A stretch of DNA of 64,000 nucleotides from Desulfobaccales bacterium (GTDB taxonomy: Bacteria; Desulfobacterota; Desulfobaccia; Desulfobaccales; 0-14-0-80-60-11): positions 1 through 64,000 of the forward strand of contig JBAZPO010000015.1 of assembly GCA_041648175.1 (NCBI GenBank), in the 5' to 3' direction. This document shows, piece by piece, positions 25,716-34,250 of the stretch; position 1 is the stretch's first letter, and every line of letters begins with the position of its first letter. The notes under the pieces were generated by a model. The model was not told the origin of the DNA, searched no databases, and saw only the letters and a program-made list of their open reading frames with translations. The translations under genes and the position numbers were made by a program.

Positions 25716-26130
25716 AATTTTTGACCTTCCCCTCTGTTTCCTTTTGCCCACCTGGATCGGGGGGAGTGGTTCTTGCCTTTAGATACATACAAGAACCTTG
25801 CCAAAACCGATTATTTTTATAACTAGCTGTTTTTATAGGATATTCAACCAATAGAATTTTAGACTCCACGGCTTCTTGGTATTGCACTATGCAACAACCA
25901 GAATTTATATATTTTATTTATCAATATAATCAATATGATATACATTATTGCAACACTGAGGGGTAAGGATTGCAAAAAGCAACACTGTCCCCATCGGTCC
26001 AGGGGCGATAAGAATTTTCATAGGAAAATCAAAAAAATAAAAAACCGCTCCTCAGGCAAGGCATTGCTGTTTTGGCGATTATTTCTTATAATTATCGGGG
26101 TTTGTCTTAACCTCAGGAAGGGATCTCGTC
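25716..26130. other. Divergent regulatory region
   Basis: No gene is seen. It separates the second TauE operon (minus) from the receiver-Lon gene (plus). It contains a weak sigma-54-like box on the minus strand (25788-25804) and repeated TGCAAC/TTGCAA words near 25880-25980, possible activator sites. A GG-N9-GC box near 26056 has wrong sigma-54 spacing. Confidence 0.4.
25788..25804 (-). promoter_or_regulatory. Possible sigma-54 promoter of the second TauE operon
   Basis: On the minus strand TTGGCAAGGTTCTTGTA. GG is followed after 10 bases by GT instead of the GC of the -12 element. Position is right, about 70 bases before the first gene. Weaker than the box at 12289-12305 but in the equivalent place in a paralogous operon. 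Confidence 0.4.
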
Positions 26131-28143
26131 ATGGTTTTTTTCCGGAAAGCGACCGAAGAGGAACGCCCCAAGCCAGCCCAGGAGTTGGTGGAATTGCGCA
26201 CTGCCGTGCACAAGGCCCAATTGCCGGAAGCGGTGGCCGCCATTGCCATGAAAGAGTTGGAACGGGTTGAGAAAACCGATCCGTCCGTGGCCGAATACTC
26301 CATCGGCATCAACTACTTAGATTACCTGATTTCCCTCCCCTGGAACCGCTTCACGGAAGATAACCTGGACCTGAAGAGGGCCGAGCGCATCCTGGCGGCC
26401 CAACACTTTGGGCTGAAGCATGTCAAAGAACGCATCCTGGAATATCTGGCGGTGCGCACCCTGTGCAGCGTGCAGACGTCCCAAATTTTGGTGGTGGACG
26501 ACGAGGAAATCGCCCGGACCAATTTGGAATATATTCTGCGCAAAGAAGGCCATCAGGTGGCGACCGCGGCCAACGGCATGGAAGCCCTGGAAAAGGTCAG
26601 AGCCCAGGAGTTCGACGTCATCCTCACCGACCTGAAGATGGAGAAGATGGACGGCATTCAACTCCTGGAATCCGTCAAGCAGATCGCGCCCCATACCGAA
26701 ATCGTCATGGTCACCGGCTATGCCACGGTGAGCTCTGCGGTGGACGCCTTGAAAAAGGGCGCGGCCCACTACTTATCCAAGCCCATCAAACTGGACGAGT
26801 TGCGGTCCACAGTGCGGGAGATCATCGACAAAAAGCGTCACGTGCAGATGAACCGGGGTCCCGTCCTGTGTTTCGCCGGCCCTCCCGGCACCGGCAAAAC
26901 CTCCATCGGCCAGGCCATCGCCGAGGCCCTGGAGCGCAAGTTTGTGCGTCTCTCCCTGGCCGGCCTCCGGGACGAAGCCGAGCTGCGAGGCCACCGCCGC
27001 ACCTACGTGGGGGCCATGCCCGGGCGCATCATCAACGAACTTAAGCGCCTGGAGGTCAATAACCCCGTGTTCATGCTGGACGAGATCGACAAGATCGGCC
27101 AGGACTTTCGGGGCGACCCGGCCTCGGTGCTCCTGGAAATTCTGGACCCCCAGCAGAACAACAACTTTGTGGACCACTACGTGGACGCGCCCTTTGACCT
27201 GTCCGGGGTCATGTTCATTACCACCGCCAATGTGGTGGAGAGCCTGCCGGCGCCGCTCCTGGATCGCCTGGAGGTCATCTATTTTCCCGGCTATACCGAG
27301 CACGAAAAGGTCCAGATCGCCAAAAACTTTCTCATTCCCCGCCAGCTTCGGGAGCACGCCCTGGGTCACCTGGGGATAGATTTTTCCGATGGGGCCATTG
27401 CCAAGATCATCCGCGGCTATACCCAGGAAGCGGGTTTGCGCAACCTGGACCGGGAGATGGCCATGGTCTGCCGCAAACTGGCCCGCATCTGCGTCCAGGG
27501 CAAGGGCACTTGCGCGCTCAACGTCGACGAGGACCTGGTGGAAAAGTTCCTGGGCCCCCGGAAATTCAGCCACCAGGTAGCCGAGGCCGGTAATCAGGTG
27601 GGGGTGACCACGGGACTAGTCTGGACCGAGTTCGGCGGCGAAATCATCTTCGTGGAAGCCACCCGCATGCGAGGCCACAAACAGTTGATCCTCACGGGCT
27701 CCCTGGGCTCCGTTTTACAAGAGTCGGCCCAGACCGCGTTGAGCTATATCCGCAGCCACGCCGAGCAGTTCGGCCTCGACCCGGACTTTTTCACCGACAG
27801 TGACATCCACATCCACCTGCCCTCCGGGGCCATTCCCAAGGAAGGACCCTCCTCCGGGATCACCATCGCCATGGCCTTGCTCTCGCTGCTCACCAGGCGG
27901 CCGGCCCGGCGGGACGTGGCCTTAAGCGGGGAGTTGACCCTGTCCGGCCGCATCCTGCCGATAAGCGGCGTCCGGGAAAAAGTCCTGGCCGCCCAGCGGG
28001 CCGGGGTTCAGGTGGTAGTTTTCCCTAAGCAGAACGAAGTGGATATCGTGAACCTGGAAGAAGAAGTGAAGGCCGGAGTGGAGATCGTTTTAGCCGATGC
28101 GATCGAGCCTCTGGTTGACCTGGTGCTGCTGCCAAAAGAGTAA
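26131..28143 (+). CDS. Lon-type protease with an internal receiver domain
   Basis: 670 residues. Residues 1-112 are the helical segment that precedes the AAA+ module in Lon (NYLDYLISLPWNRFTEDN). The N-terminal substrate-binding LON domain is missing. At ~117-236 lies a full receiver: VVDDEE (D123-D124), acceptor in ILTDLKM (D167), T195 and K217. Then the AAA+ domain: GPPGTGKT (250-257), FMLDEIDK (D317-E318), ending near 480. The protease domain has the catalytic Ser in PKEGPSSG (S574) and Lys in GVREKVLAA (K617). All catalytic and phosphorylation residues are kept. The receiver sits where Lon joins its helical and ATPase parts, so phosphorylation could gate the ATPase. AGGAAGGGATC precedes the start. 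The nearby kinase/regulator genes (28171-31612) could supply phosphate. Confidence 0.88.
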   Translation: MVFFRKATEEERPKPAQELVELRTAVHKAQLPEAVAAIAMKELERVEKTDPSVAEYSIGINYLDYLISLPWNRFTEDNLDLKRAERILAAQHFGLKHVKERILEYLAVRTLCSVQTSQILVVDDEEIARTNLEYILRKEGHQVATAANGMEALEKVRAQEFDVILTDLKMEKMDGIQLLESVKQIAPHTEIVMVTGYATVSSAVDALKKGAAHYLSKPIKLDELRSTVREIIDKKRHVQMNRGPVLCFAGPPGTGKTSIGQAIAEALERKFVRLSLAGLRDEAELRGHRRTYVGAMPGRIINELKRLEVNNPVFMLDEIDKIGQDFRGDPASVLLEILDPQQNNNFVDHYVDAPFDLSGVMFITTANVVESLPAPLLDRLEVIYFPGYTEHEKVQIAKNFLIPRQLREHALGHLGIDFSDGAIAKIIRGYTQEAGLRNLDREMAMVCRKLARICVQGKGTCALNVDEDLVEKFLGPRKFSHQVAEAGNQVGVTTGLVWTEFGGEIIFVEATRMRGHKQLILTGSLGSVLQESAQTALSYIRSHAEQFGLDPDFFTDSDIHIHLPSGAIPKEGPSSGITIAMALLSLLTRRPARRDVALSGELTLSGRILPISGVREKVLAAQRAGVQVVVFPKQNEVDIVNLEEEVKAGVEIVLADAIEPLVDLVLLPKE

Positions 28144-28170
28144 TGTTGGGGTGAAATTGAACTGGAGGTC

Positions 28171-28545
28171 TTAGGACTGTAATATTTCCCGGACCTTTTC
28201 GCCTAATTCAGCCGGCCGGAAGGGCTTTTGCAGGAAAACGGCGTCAGAGCCAAATTTATTGCCGGACGAGAGGATACTTGATTCATATCCTGACATATAG
28301 ATGACTTTGATCTCAGGTTGTAATAACCGCAGATGTTCCACCAACTCCTTGCCGCTCATGTTCGGCATGACCACGTCAGTCAACACCAAATCTATCGGCT
28401 CCTGGTACCGTTGCCAAACCAGCAAGGCTTCATCACCATCTTGAGCCTCTAAGACGTTATAGCCCTCTTTTCTCAAGATTTCGCAGATCAGGGGCCGTAA
28501 AATCTCCCCATTTTCCACCACCAAAATAGTTCCGGGATTCTGCAT
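28171..28545 (-). CDS. Stand-alone receiver domain protein with altered acidic pocket
   Basis: 124 residues from ATG 28545. The fold is that of receivers from hybrid kinases: LTDVVMPNMSGKELVEHLR with the acceptor Asp, YMSGY, and QKPFRPAEL with the Lys. The first acidic pair that binds magnesium is changed, reading ILVVENGEI instead of VDDE, so phosphorylation may be weak. It converges with the receiver-Lon gene (27-base gap) and may take part in the same relay. A TTG start at 28560 is possible. Confidence 0.8.
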   Translation of the reverse strand: MQNPGTILVVENGEILRPLICEILRKEGYNVLEAQDGDEALLVWQRYQEPIDLVLTDVVMPNMSGKELVEHLRLLQPEIKVIYMSGYESSILSSGNKFGSDAVFLQKPFRPAELGEKVREILQS

Positions 28546-28808
28546 TATCTGCCTAACCAAAAAAGATCATACGGCTAAAGGTCAAACCGTATGAAATCTT
28601 CCGATTTAATGGTTTTTCCTTATAGTGAGGAAAGTTCCGGAGGGCACCTGTCTGAAAGGTTAGAACTTTTTGGGCTTTTCTACAACATATTTTATAACTT
28701 ATTCTGAAAAATAGTCATGGAACCGATTTCCTTGTCTCGGGCTGACAGATTTGCAGCAACTTTTCCTGGCCTTAAACGTATTGCCGGATGAGAAGGTTGA
28801 AAATCTTT
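28546..28808. other. Intergenic region between two regulator genes
   Basis: No gene is seen. A hairpin (ATACGGctaaaggtcaaaCCGTAT at about 28570-28592) may act in the leader of the lone receiver gene or as terminator for the sigma-54 regulator gene transcript. Nothing else is recognised. Confidence 0.35.
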
Positions 28809-30179
28809 TCAGGCGGCGTCGCCGTTACTTAGATCATAGCGCTTGAGCTTGCGCCACAGGGACACCCGGTCGATCCCCAAAATTTCCGCGGCCCTGGTCT
28901 TATTCCCGTTCACCTGCTTGACTACCCAGGAAATATACTCCTTTTCATTTTCTTCCAGAGTAGCGAACTCCCGCCGCTGATGGCGCTGCACCTGGAAATG
29001 GGGCTGTTGGAAATCCAGCGGCAGGTGCTGCATCTCGATGACCGAGCCGCTGCACAGGGTCACGGCCCGCTCCATGATGTTTTCCAACTCTCGGATATTC
29101 CCGGGAAATTCGTAATTACACAACAATTCCGTGACCTCGTCTGCGATCTTGTCGATCTTCTTCCCCTGCACCTCAGAGAATTTCTCTAGAAAGTGCTGGC
29201 ATAACAAGGGGATATCGTCCTTGCGCTCCACCAGGGTGGGCACTTGCAGGGTGACCACGTTGATGCGGTAAAACAGGTCCTGCCGAAAATTGCCCGCGGT
29301 CACCGCGCCTTTCAGGTCTTTGTTGGTAGCGGCCAGGACCCGGATATCCACGGGGATTTCGGTGGTGCCGCCCACCCGCATCAGGGTTTTATCCTGGAGG
29401 ACTCTCAGCAGCTTGACCTGCATGGACGTGGGCATGTCGCCGATTTCATCCAGCAGGATAGTGCCGCCCGAGGCCGCTTCCAACAGGCCCTTTTTAACCC
29501 CCCGAGCGCCGGTGAAGGCTTCTTTTTCGTGGCCGAAGAGTTCGTTGGCCAGCAACTCCTCACTGAAGGCGCCGCAGTTGATGGCCAGGAAGCGGTTATC
29601 GGCCCTGGGGCTGAGATGATGGATGGCCTTGGCCACCAGTTCCTTGCCGGTGCCGGTCTCCCCCAGAATGAGCACCGTGGCGTCGCTCCCGGCAATCTGT
29701 TCGATGGTCTTTTTCAGCAGTTCGATCTTGGGACTTTTCCCGACCAGGAAAGGCACCGCCTTCTGGCTCCGCACCTGACGTTTCAGGTCGGTGACTTCCT
29801 GGCGCAGGGAGTGCTTTTCCAGGGCCCTGCTCACCAGGATGCGCACTTCGTCAATCTTGTAAGGCTTGGGTAGGTAGTGATAGGCCCCCTTCTGCATGGC
29901 CTCAACCGCAGTGGACACCGTGGCAAACCCGGTGATCATAATCACTTCAGTGTCGGGATAAAGCTCCTTGGTGCGCTCCAGCACCTGCAAGCCGTCCACT
30001 TGCTGCATGCGCAGATCCGTCATAACCAGGTCAAACTCCTGTCTTTCCAGTTCCTTAAAGGCCCGGATGCCACTTTCCACCGCCACGGTGTCATACCCTT
30101 CTTTCGTGAGCACATGGTCCAGGTTTTCCCGGGCGATTAATTCATCTTCGACGATGAGGATCTTACTGCGTCTCGTCAT
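28809..30179 (-). CDS. Sigma-54-dependent response regulator (NtrC/AtoC type)
   Basis: 456 residues: receiver (1-120; LIVEDE, acceptor in LVMTDLRM, MITGFAT, PKPYK), AAA+ domain (~145-380; Walker A GETGTGKE, sigma-54 loop EAFTGARG, Walker B GGTILLDEIGDM), and a Fis-type helix-turn-helix (NKTRAAEILGIDRVSLWRKLKR). The first Gly of GAFTGA is Glu, a tolerated variant. It activates sigma-54 RNA polymerase when phosphorylated. Its start overlaps the stop of the kinase gene by 4 bases (ATGA), a coupled pair. Likely targets include the sigma-54 promoter at 12289 and perhaps the TauE operons, one of which starts 307 bases beyond the kinase gene. Confidence 0.93.
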   Translation of the reverse strand: MTRRSKILIVEDELIARENLDHVLTKEGYDTVAVESGIRAFKELERQEFDLVMTDLRMQQVDGLQVLERTKELYPDTEVIMITGFATVSTAVEAMQKGAYHYLPKPYKIDEVRILVSRALEKHSLRQEVTDLKRQVRSQKAVPFLVGKSPKIELLKKTIEQIAGSDATVLILGETGTGKELVAKAIHHLSPRADNRFLAINCGAFSEELLANELFGHEKEAFTGARGVKKGLLEAASGGTILLDEIGDMPTSMQVKLLRVLQDKTLMRVGGTTEIPVDIRVLAATNKDLKGAVTAGNFRQDLFYRINVVTLQVPTLVERKDDIPLLCQHFLEKFSEVQGKKIDKIADEVTELLCNYEFPGNIRELENIMERAVTLCSGSVIEMQHLPLDFQQPHFQVQRHQRREFATLEENEKEYISWVVKQVNGNKTRAAEILGIDRVSLWRKLKRYDLSNGDAA

Positions 30180-31612
30180 GAGGACCTCTCCGGCTTGACC
30201 TGGGGGTTATACGGCATAAGGATAGTGAACCTGGTGCCCTCCCCTTCTTTGCTGTCCACATTGATGTGGCCGTGGTGTTTCTCGATTATCCCATAAACAA
30301 TGGACAATCCCAACCCGGTGCCGACGCCAACTTCTTTGGTGGTGTAGAAGGGGTCAAAGACCCGGTCCAATTCGTCCTTGGGGATACCCACCCCGGTATC
30401 TTCGATGGTGATGACGGCCTCCTGCCTGGCCGGGTCGGCTGTGGCCGCGATGCGAATCTCCCCGGGGGTCTCTTTGATGGCCTGGGTGGCGTTCATCAGG
30501 AGATTCAAGAAGACCTCCTGCATCCGCTGGGCATCCAATTCCAAAATCAGGTCCTGGGGAATATCATCCACGAGATCAATCCCGGGAGGCACCTGGCTGG
30601 AAATCAGCCGGATGGACCGCTTGACCACGTCTTCCAAGGGAGTGGGCTTAAGGGAGAATTCCCGCACCCGGGAAAACTCCAGGAGCCCCTTGACAATATC
30701 CCGGGCCCGGTAAACCTCCTGCTCCACGTTGGTCAACATTTTCCTGACGAAATCCAGGTCGGCCTCGTCCAATTCCTCCAGGATGATCTGGCAGGAGGTG
30801 GAAATATTATTGAGGGGATTGTTCAACTGATGGGCAATCCCGGCGGTCAAGACCCCCAAGGAGGACATCTTTTTACCCTGGACCAGTTGATCCTGGCGCC
30901 GTTCCAATTCCGCCACCATGCGGTTGAAGGCTTCCACCACCCGTTGGGTTTCGTCCCGGGTATCCAGCACCGGCAGCGGCTTGAAGTCCCCCCGGGCAAT
31001 ACGTCCGGTGGTATTCTCAATCACCCGCAGGGGTAAAATGATCTTGCGGCTGACAATATAGATGAGAAACCCCATGAAGGCCAGAAAGACGATCAGGGAG
31101 ATGAGGAGCTGGGTCTTCAGGGTAGTGATGATTTCCAGAATGCGCAAGCGCTCAAAGGCCACCAATTTCACCGACAGGTCCACCAGGGCCTTTCCACAGG
31201 TGCGCAGTTGCTCTTCCAGACCGCGACTTTCCGGTTGGCCCCGTTCCCCGGATTTGGCCAGTTGCTCCATTAATTCCTGATAGGCGATCAAATCCTTCTT
31301 GAAGGTCTCCATTTGGGAAGCCACCTTGAGGTTTTTTACGTCGATGGTGGCCAGGACCTCAAGGGCCTTTTGGGTATAGCGCTGGTTTTCTTTGAAATCC
31401 TCATTCAGGCCATAGAGGAGATAGTTCTTCTCGTAACGGCGAATCTCCAAGACGATCTCCCGCAAATCATCGGCAATCTGGACCACGTGCTGCTTCAACT
31501 CGATGGCGTGGAGATAGTGATAGGAGAAGCCGCCAATGAAGCCGATGGCCAGGACGCAGGCGGCAAATCCCAAGATCACTTTCTGGCGAATATTTAGGTA
31601 CAAGAGCTTCAT
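30176..31612 (-). CDS. Membrane sensor histidine kinase (HAMP, HisKA, HATPase)
   Basis: 478 residues. Helix at ~12-30, a ~135-residue helical periplasmic sensor (four-helix-bundle type; REIVLEIRRYEKNYLLYG), second helix at ~170-187, HAMP (190-240), HisKA with GIAHQLNNPLNN (H261), and HATPase with NLLMNATQA, DTGVGIP and GVGTGLGLSIVYGI. GGAGG lies very close to the ATG. It precedes and overlaps the sigma-54 regulator gene, its cognate partner. It is divergent from the third TauE operon, so sensing of a sulfur anion or envelope stress is plausible but unproven. Confidence 0.92.
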   Translation of the reverse strand: MKLLYLNIRQKVILGFAACVLAIGFIGGFSYHYLHAIELKQHVVQIADDLREIVLEIRRYEKNYLLYGLNEDFKENQRYTQKALEVLATIDVKNLKVASQMETFKKDLIAYQELMEQLAKSGERGQPESRGLEEQLRTCGKALVDLSVKLVAFERLRILEIITTLKTQLLISLIVFLAFMGFLIYIVSRKIILPLRVIENTTGRIARGDFKPLPVLDTRDETQRVVEAFNRMVAELERRQDQLVQGKKMSSLGVLTAGIAHQLNNPLNNISTSCQIILEELDEADLDFVRKMLTNVEQEVYRARDIVKGLLEFSRVREFSLKPTPLEDVVKRSIRLISSQVPPGIDLVDDIPQDLILELDAQRMQEVFLNLLMNATQAIKETPGEIRIAATADPARQEAVITIEDTGVGIPKDELDRVFDPFYTTKEVGVGTGLGLSIVYGIIEKHHGHINVDSKEGEGTRFTILMPYNPQVKPERSS

Positions 31613-31918
31613 TCCTCCGGGGTAAGACGATGATCTCGGGCCTCGAGCACGATGTCGATATCAGCGGTTTTTGGGGGCCTCTGTTTTATTTTTGCAACAG
31701 TATTTTTCTCTCTGGAATACCCGCGAGGTTTTACCTTTATAAAATAAAAATTGCTCATAGCTATATGTTAACCTGCATAACCACCATCTATTTTTATTAT
31801 TTTGCCATGCCTTGATGCAAAATGCAACAGGGATTTTGACTCAGAAAAAGACTTGACACCTTGTGAGATATTTAACATACTTTCCGCATTCTGAATTTAT
31901 TGGGAGGGAGTAGGCAGG
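31613..31918. other. Divergent promoter region, kinase / third TauE operon
   Basis: AT-rich, no gene. Holds a sigma-70-type promoter for the plus strand (31853-31881) and repeated ATGCAA words at 31814-31826. No sigma-54 box with correct spacing was found for the TauE operon here. Confidence 0.45.
31853..31881 (+). promoter_or_regulatory. Sigma-70-type promoter of the third TauE operon
   Basis: TTGACA at 31853-31858, a 17-base spacer, then CATACT at 31876-31881. It lies about 38 bases before the TauE ATG, whose ribosome site is GGGAGGGAG. The -35 is perfect, the -10 moderate. Confidence 0.55.
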
Positions 31919-32860
31919 ATGGATATTTATCTTCCCATTGCGGGTATGAGCATTAATTTTTTCCTTGTTCTGGGGATTGGAGGCCTGGTCGGTTTCCTCT
32001 CCGGGCTGTTCGGGGTCGGCGGGGGCTTCCTGCTCACGCCGTTGATGATGATGATCGGTATCCCGCCGGCAGTGGCGGCAGCTTCCGACTCCAACCAGAT
32101 CGTGGCCGCAGCCTCTTCAGGGGCCTTTGCCCATTGGAAACTGGGGAATGTGGACTTCAAGATGGGTCTGGTGATTCTGGCCGGGGGCATCTTCGGCGGC
32201 ACCATCGGAGTGCAGTTGGTCAAGGTCCTCCGGGCCCTGGGCAACTTCGAGTTCGTCATGAAGGTGGTTTATGTGCTCATGTTGGGCCTGGTGGGGGGCG
32301 CCATGTTCGTGGAGAGCCTGCGCACCATCCGCCGCAGCAAGGGCGCGGCCGCGGAAGCCGTGGTGGAGACTCCGGTGAGTGAATCGGGCCTCACCCGAAT
32401 TTTCAACAAACTGCCCTTAAAGATGAATTTCCATCGTTCCGGGCTGAGTACGTCGGCCATCTTTCCCTTTTCCATCGGCACCATCGTGGGCATCATGGCG
32501 GCCATCCTGGGGGTGGGCGGCGGCTTTATCATGGTGCCGGCCATGATCTATATCATCGGCATGCCTACCATCGCCGCCATTGGCACCGACCTGTTTCAGA
32601 TCGTCCTTACCTCAGCCAACGTCACCCTCCAGCAGGCCTTTGTGAACCACACTGTTGACCTCCTGCTGGCCTTGATCCTCCTGGGCGGCTCCACCATCGG
32701 GGCTCAGTTCGGGGCGGTGGCAGGCAAACGCCTCAAGGGCGAGCAGATTCGCATCCTGTTGGCTATCATCGTGCTGGTCTTGACCGTCAAGATCTTCTTG
32801 GACCTGGTAATCACCCCCACCGACCTGGTGAGTCTGGCGACCGCGGGAGGGGGACACTAA
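31919..32860 (+). CDS. TauE/SafE-family anion exporter
   Basis: 313 residues, about eight membrane helices. Family signatures: GFLSGLFGVGGGFLLTPLMM and AAILGVGGGFIMVPAMIYIIG. The loop between the halves holds RTIRRSKGAAAEAV. It starts one gene before a TIGR02186-type protein, a pairing known from alpha- and deltaproteobacteria. The ATG at 31919 follows GGGAGGGAGTAGGCAG. Sulfite or a related sulfonate is the usual cargo in this family; the exact one is not seen. Followed by a 1-base gap to the next gene, so the operon is tightly coupled. Confidence 0.9.
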   Translation: MDIYLPIAGMSINFFLVLGIGGLVGFLSGLFGVGGGFLLTPLMMMIGIPPAVAAASDSNQIVAAASSGAFAHWKLGNVDFKMGLVILAGGIFGGTIGVQLVKVLRALGNFEFVMKVVYVLMLGLVGGAMFVESLRTIRRSKGAAAEAVVETPVSESGLTRIFNKLPLKMNFHRSGLSTSAIFPFSIGTIVGIMAAILGVGGGFIMVPAMIYIIGMPTIAAIGTDLFQIVLTSANVTLQQAFVNHTVDLLLALILLGGSTIGAQFGAVAGKRLKGEQIRILLAIIVLVLTVKIFLDLVITPTDLVSLATAGGGH

Positions 32861-32861
32861 G

Positions 32862-33659
32862 ATGAAAAAAATCTTAACCCTGCTCCTGACCGGCTGCCTG
32901 GTATGCCTCTGGGGGGCCCAAGCCCTGGCCGTAACCCCTGACGCGGAACAGAAGGTGGTCACGTCGGCTTCGAAAAACGTTGTGGAAATCGGTCTCACTT
33001 ACCACGGGGATGAAATCTATTTCTTCGGGGTTAACCCGGTCCCCGGTTCCGATGTGGTCATTAAGCTCACTGCCGAAAAAGAGGAGGCAGTCAAGCTTTC
33101 CATGAAAGGCCGGGTCGGACCTTTCTGGATGACTGTCAAGCAGTACGAAGTCACCGGCGCCCCTTTCATCTATAAGCTCCATACCGGCAAACCCATCAGC
33201 CAGATCATCTCCAAGGAAACCGCGCAAGCGTTGGGATTGGGATACGACGCAATGCGTCCCAAGATGAAGATGCACCTCATCCGGGGCGACGCGGCCCCCG
33301 AGGACGAGAAGGTCGTCTGGCAGGGGTTGCTCAAAATCAAGGAGAGGGGCAACCTCTTTAGCATCGTGGAAGACCCCAAACGCCTGGAGGTCTCCGAGGG
33401 CAAGCTCTTCAAGCACTATTTCCGCTTTCCCCCCGCGGCCACGGAAGGGCGCTACCTGGTTGAATCCTATTGCTTCAAGGATGGGCAATTAGTGGGGTAC
33501 GGCAAGGATGTGATCGAGATCAAAAAGGTGGGCCTGGAAAACTGGCTGACCCAAACCTCCAAAAACTCCGCAGTCTTTTACGGCATCATGGCGGTGGTTG
33601 TCGCCCTGGGGGCCGGGTTGCTGGTGGGAGTCATCTTCGGGAAAGGAGGCCACCACTAA
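32862..33659 (+). CDS. TIGR02186-type membrane-anchored protein
   Basis: 265 residues. A signal peptide (ILTLLLTGCLVCLWGAQALA) is followed by a ~190-residue beta-rich extracytoplasmic domain and a single C-terminal helix (FYGIMAVVVALGAGLLVGVIFG). The features V-EIGLTYHGDEIYFFG and a final membrane anchor match the conserved TIGR02186 family found beside TauE-like exporters. It probably binds or shields the exported anion outside the membrane, or couples to the transporter. It begins one base after the TauE stop and overlaps the Usp start by one base. Function in this family is not established. Confidence 0.8.
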   Translation: MKKILTLLLTGCLVCLWGAQALAVTPDAEQKVVTSASKNVVEIGLTYHGDEIYFFGVNPVPGSDVVIKLTAEKEEAVKLSMKGRVGPFWMTVKQYEVTGAPFIYKLHTGKPISQIISKETAQALGLGYDAMRPKMKMHLIRGDAAPEDEKVVWQGLLKIKERGNLFSIVEDPKRLEVSEGKLFKHYFRFPPAATEGRYLVESYCFKDGQLVGYGKDVIEIKKVGLENWLTQTSKNSAVFYGIMAVVVALGAGLLVGVIFGKGGHH

Positions 33660-34168
33660 TGGCCACAGAAAAAGCCAAATCGATTGCCGTGGCGGTGGAT
33701 GGGTCCGCCGCCAGTTGGGAAGCCATGCAGAGGGCTCTTAATATGGCCCGTTTATTGGAGTTGCCGCTGGAAGTTCTCCATGTGGTCCAACTGCGGAAAG
33801 CCGGGTACTTCGCCTTTATCGACCGGCACCTGAAGGAGGATCAGGAGGTCTATGCCGAAAATGTGCTTAAAGAAGCGGTGCAGCGGGGCGAGAAAGTCGG
33901 AGTAGAAGTTCACACCCATCTGCTGGAAGGAGAAAAAGATCCTTCCGGTGCTATCATCGACTTTCTGGACCAGGCCAGGGGAGTGAAATTCCTGGTGTTG
34001 GGCACCCATGGCCATGGCTTTATGGGCCGGCATCTCCTGGGCTCCACCACCGAGCGGGTGGTCCGGGAAGTGGCCCGCCGCGCCCTGCCGGTGCCCGTGC
34101 TGGTAGTGCCGTTCACCAAGGCGCCGGAAGGCGAAGCAGGCGGCCCCCCACAAGTACCTTCATATTAG
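33659..34168 (+). CDS. Universal stress protein, single UspA domain
   Basis: 169 residues from ATG 33659, which overlaps the preceding stop in TAATG; GAAAGGAGG lies just upstream. It opens IAVAVDGSAASWEAMQRAL and has the nucleotide loop GTHGHGFMGRHLLGSTTE, then VPVLVVPF. A C-terminal ~20-residue tail follows the fold. It is the third Usp gene placed with a TauE exporter. A strong terminator follows. The longer upstream frame is a shadow of the preceding gene. Confidence 0.9.
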   Translation: MATEKAKSIAVAVDGSAASWEAMQRALNMARLLELPLEVLHVVQLRKAGYFAFIDRHLKEDQEVYAENVLKEAVQRGEKVGVEVHTHLLEGEKDPSGAIIDFLDQARGVKFLVLGTHGHGFMGRHLLGSTTERVVREVARRALPVPVLVVPFTKAPEGEAGGPPQVPSY

Positions 34169-34194
34169 CCTGAATGTCGCTTCAGATAGAAGCA

Positions 34195-34234
34195 AGAGGA
34201 GCCGGGGAATTATCCCCGGCTCCTCTGGTTTTTC
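34195..34234 (+). terminator. Rho-independent terminator of the third TauE operon
   Basis: Perfect stem AGAGGAGCCGGGGA / TCCCCGGCTCCTCT with a 4-base loop, followed by a T-run. It lies 26 bases after the Usp stop, between convergent genes. Confidence 0.85.
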
Positions 34235-34250
34235 CAGGCCTGGTGTGAAT

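Noticed and set aside
26040..26075. Possible sigma-54 box before the receiver-Lon gene
   Set aside because: The GG and GC elements are 9 bases apart rather than 10, a spacing sigma-54 does not tolerate well, and the -24 element is poor.
28625..28650. GAGGAAAGTTCCGGAGG resembling the RNase P RNA signature GAGGAAAGTCCGG
   Set aside because: There is an extra base in the motif and none of the other conserved RNase P RNA segments or the expected length of about 350 bases is present.
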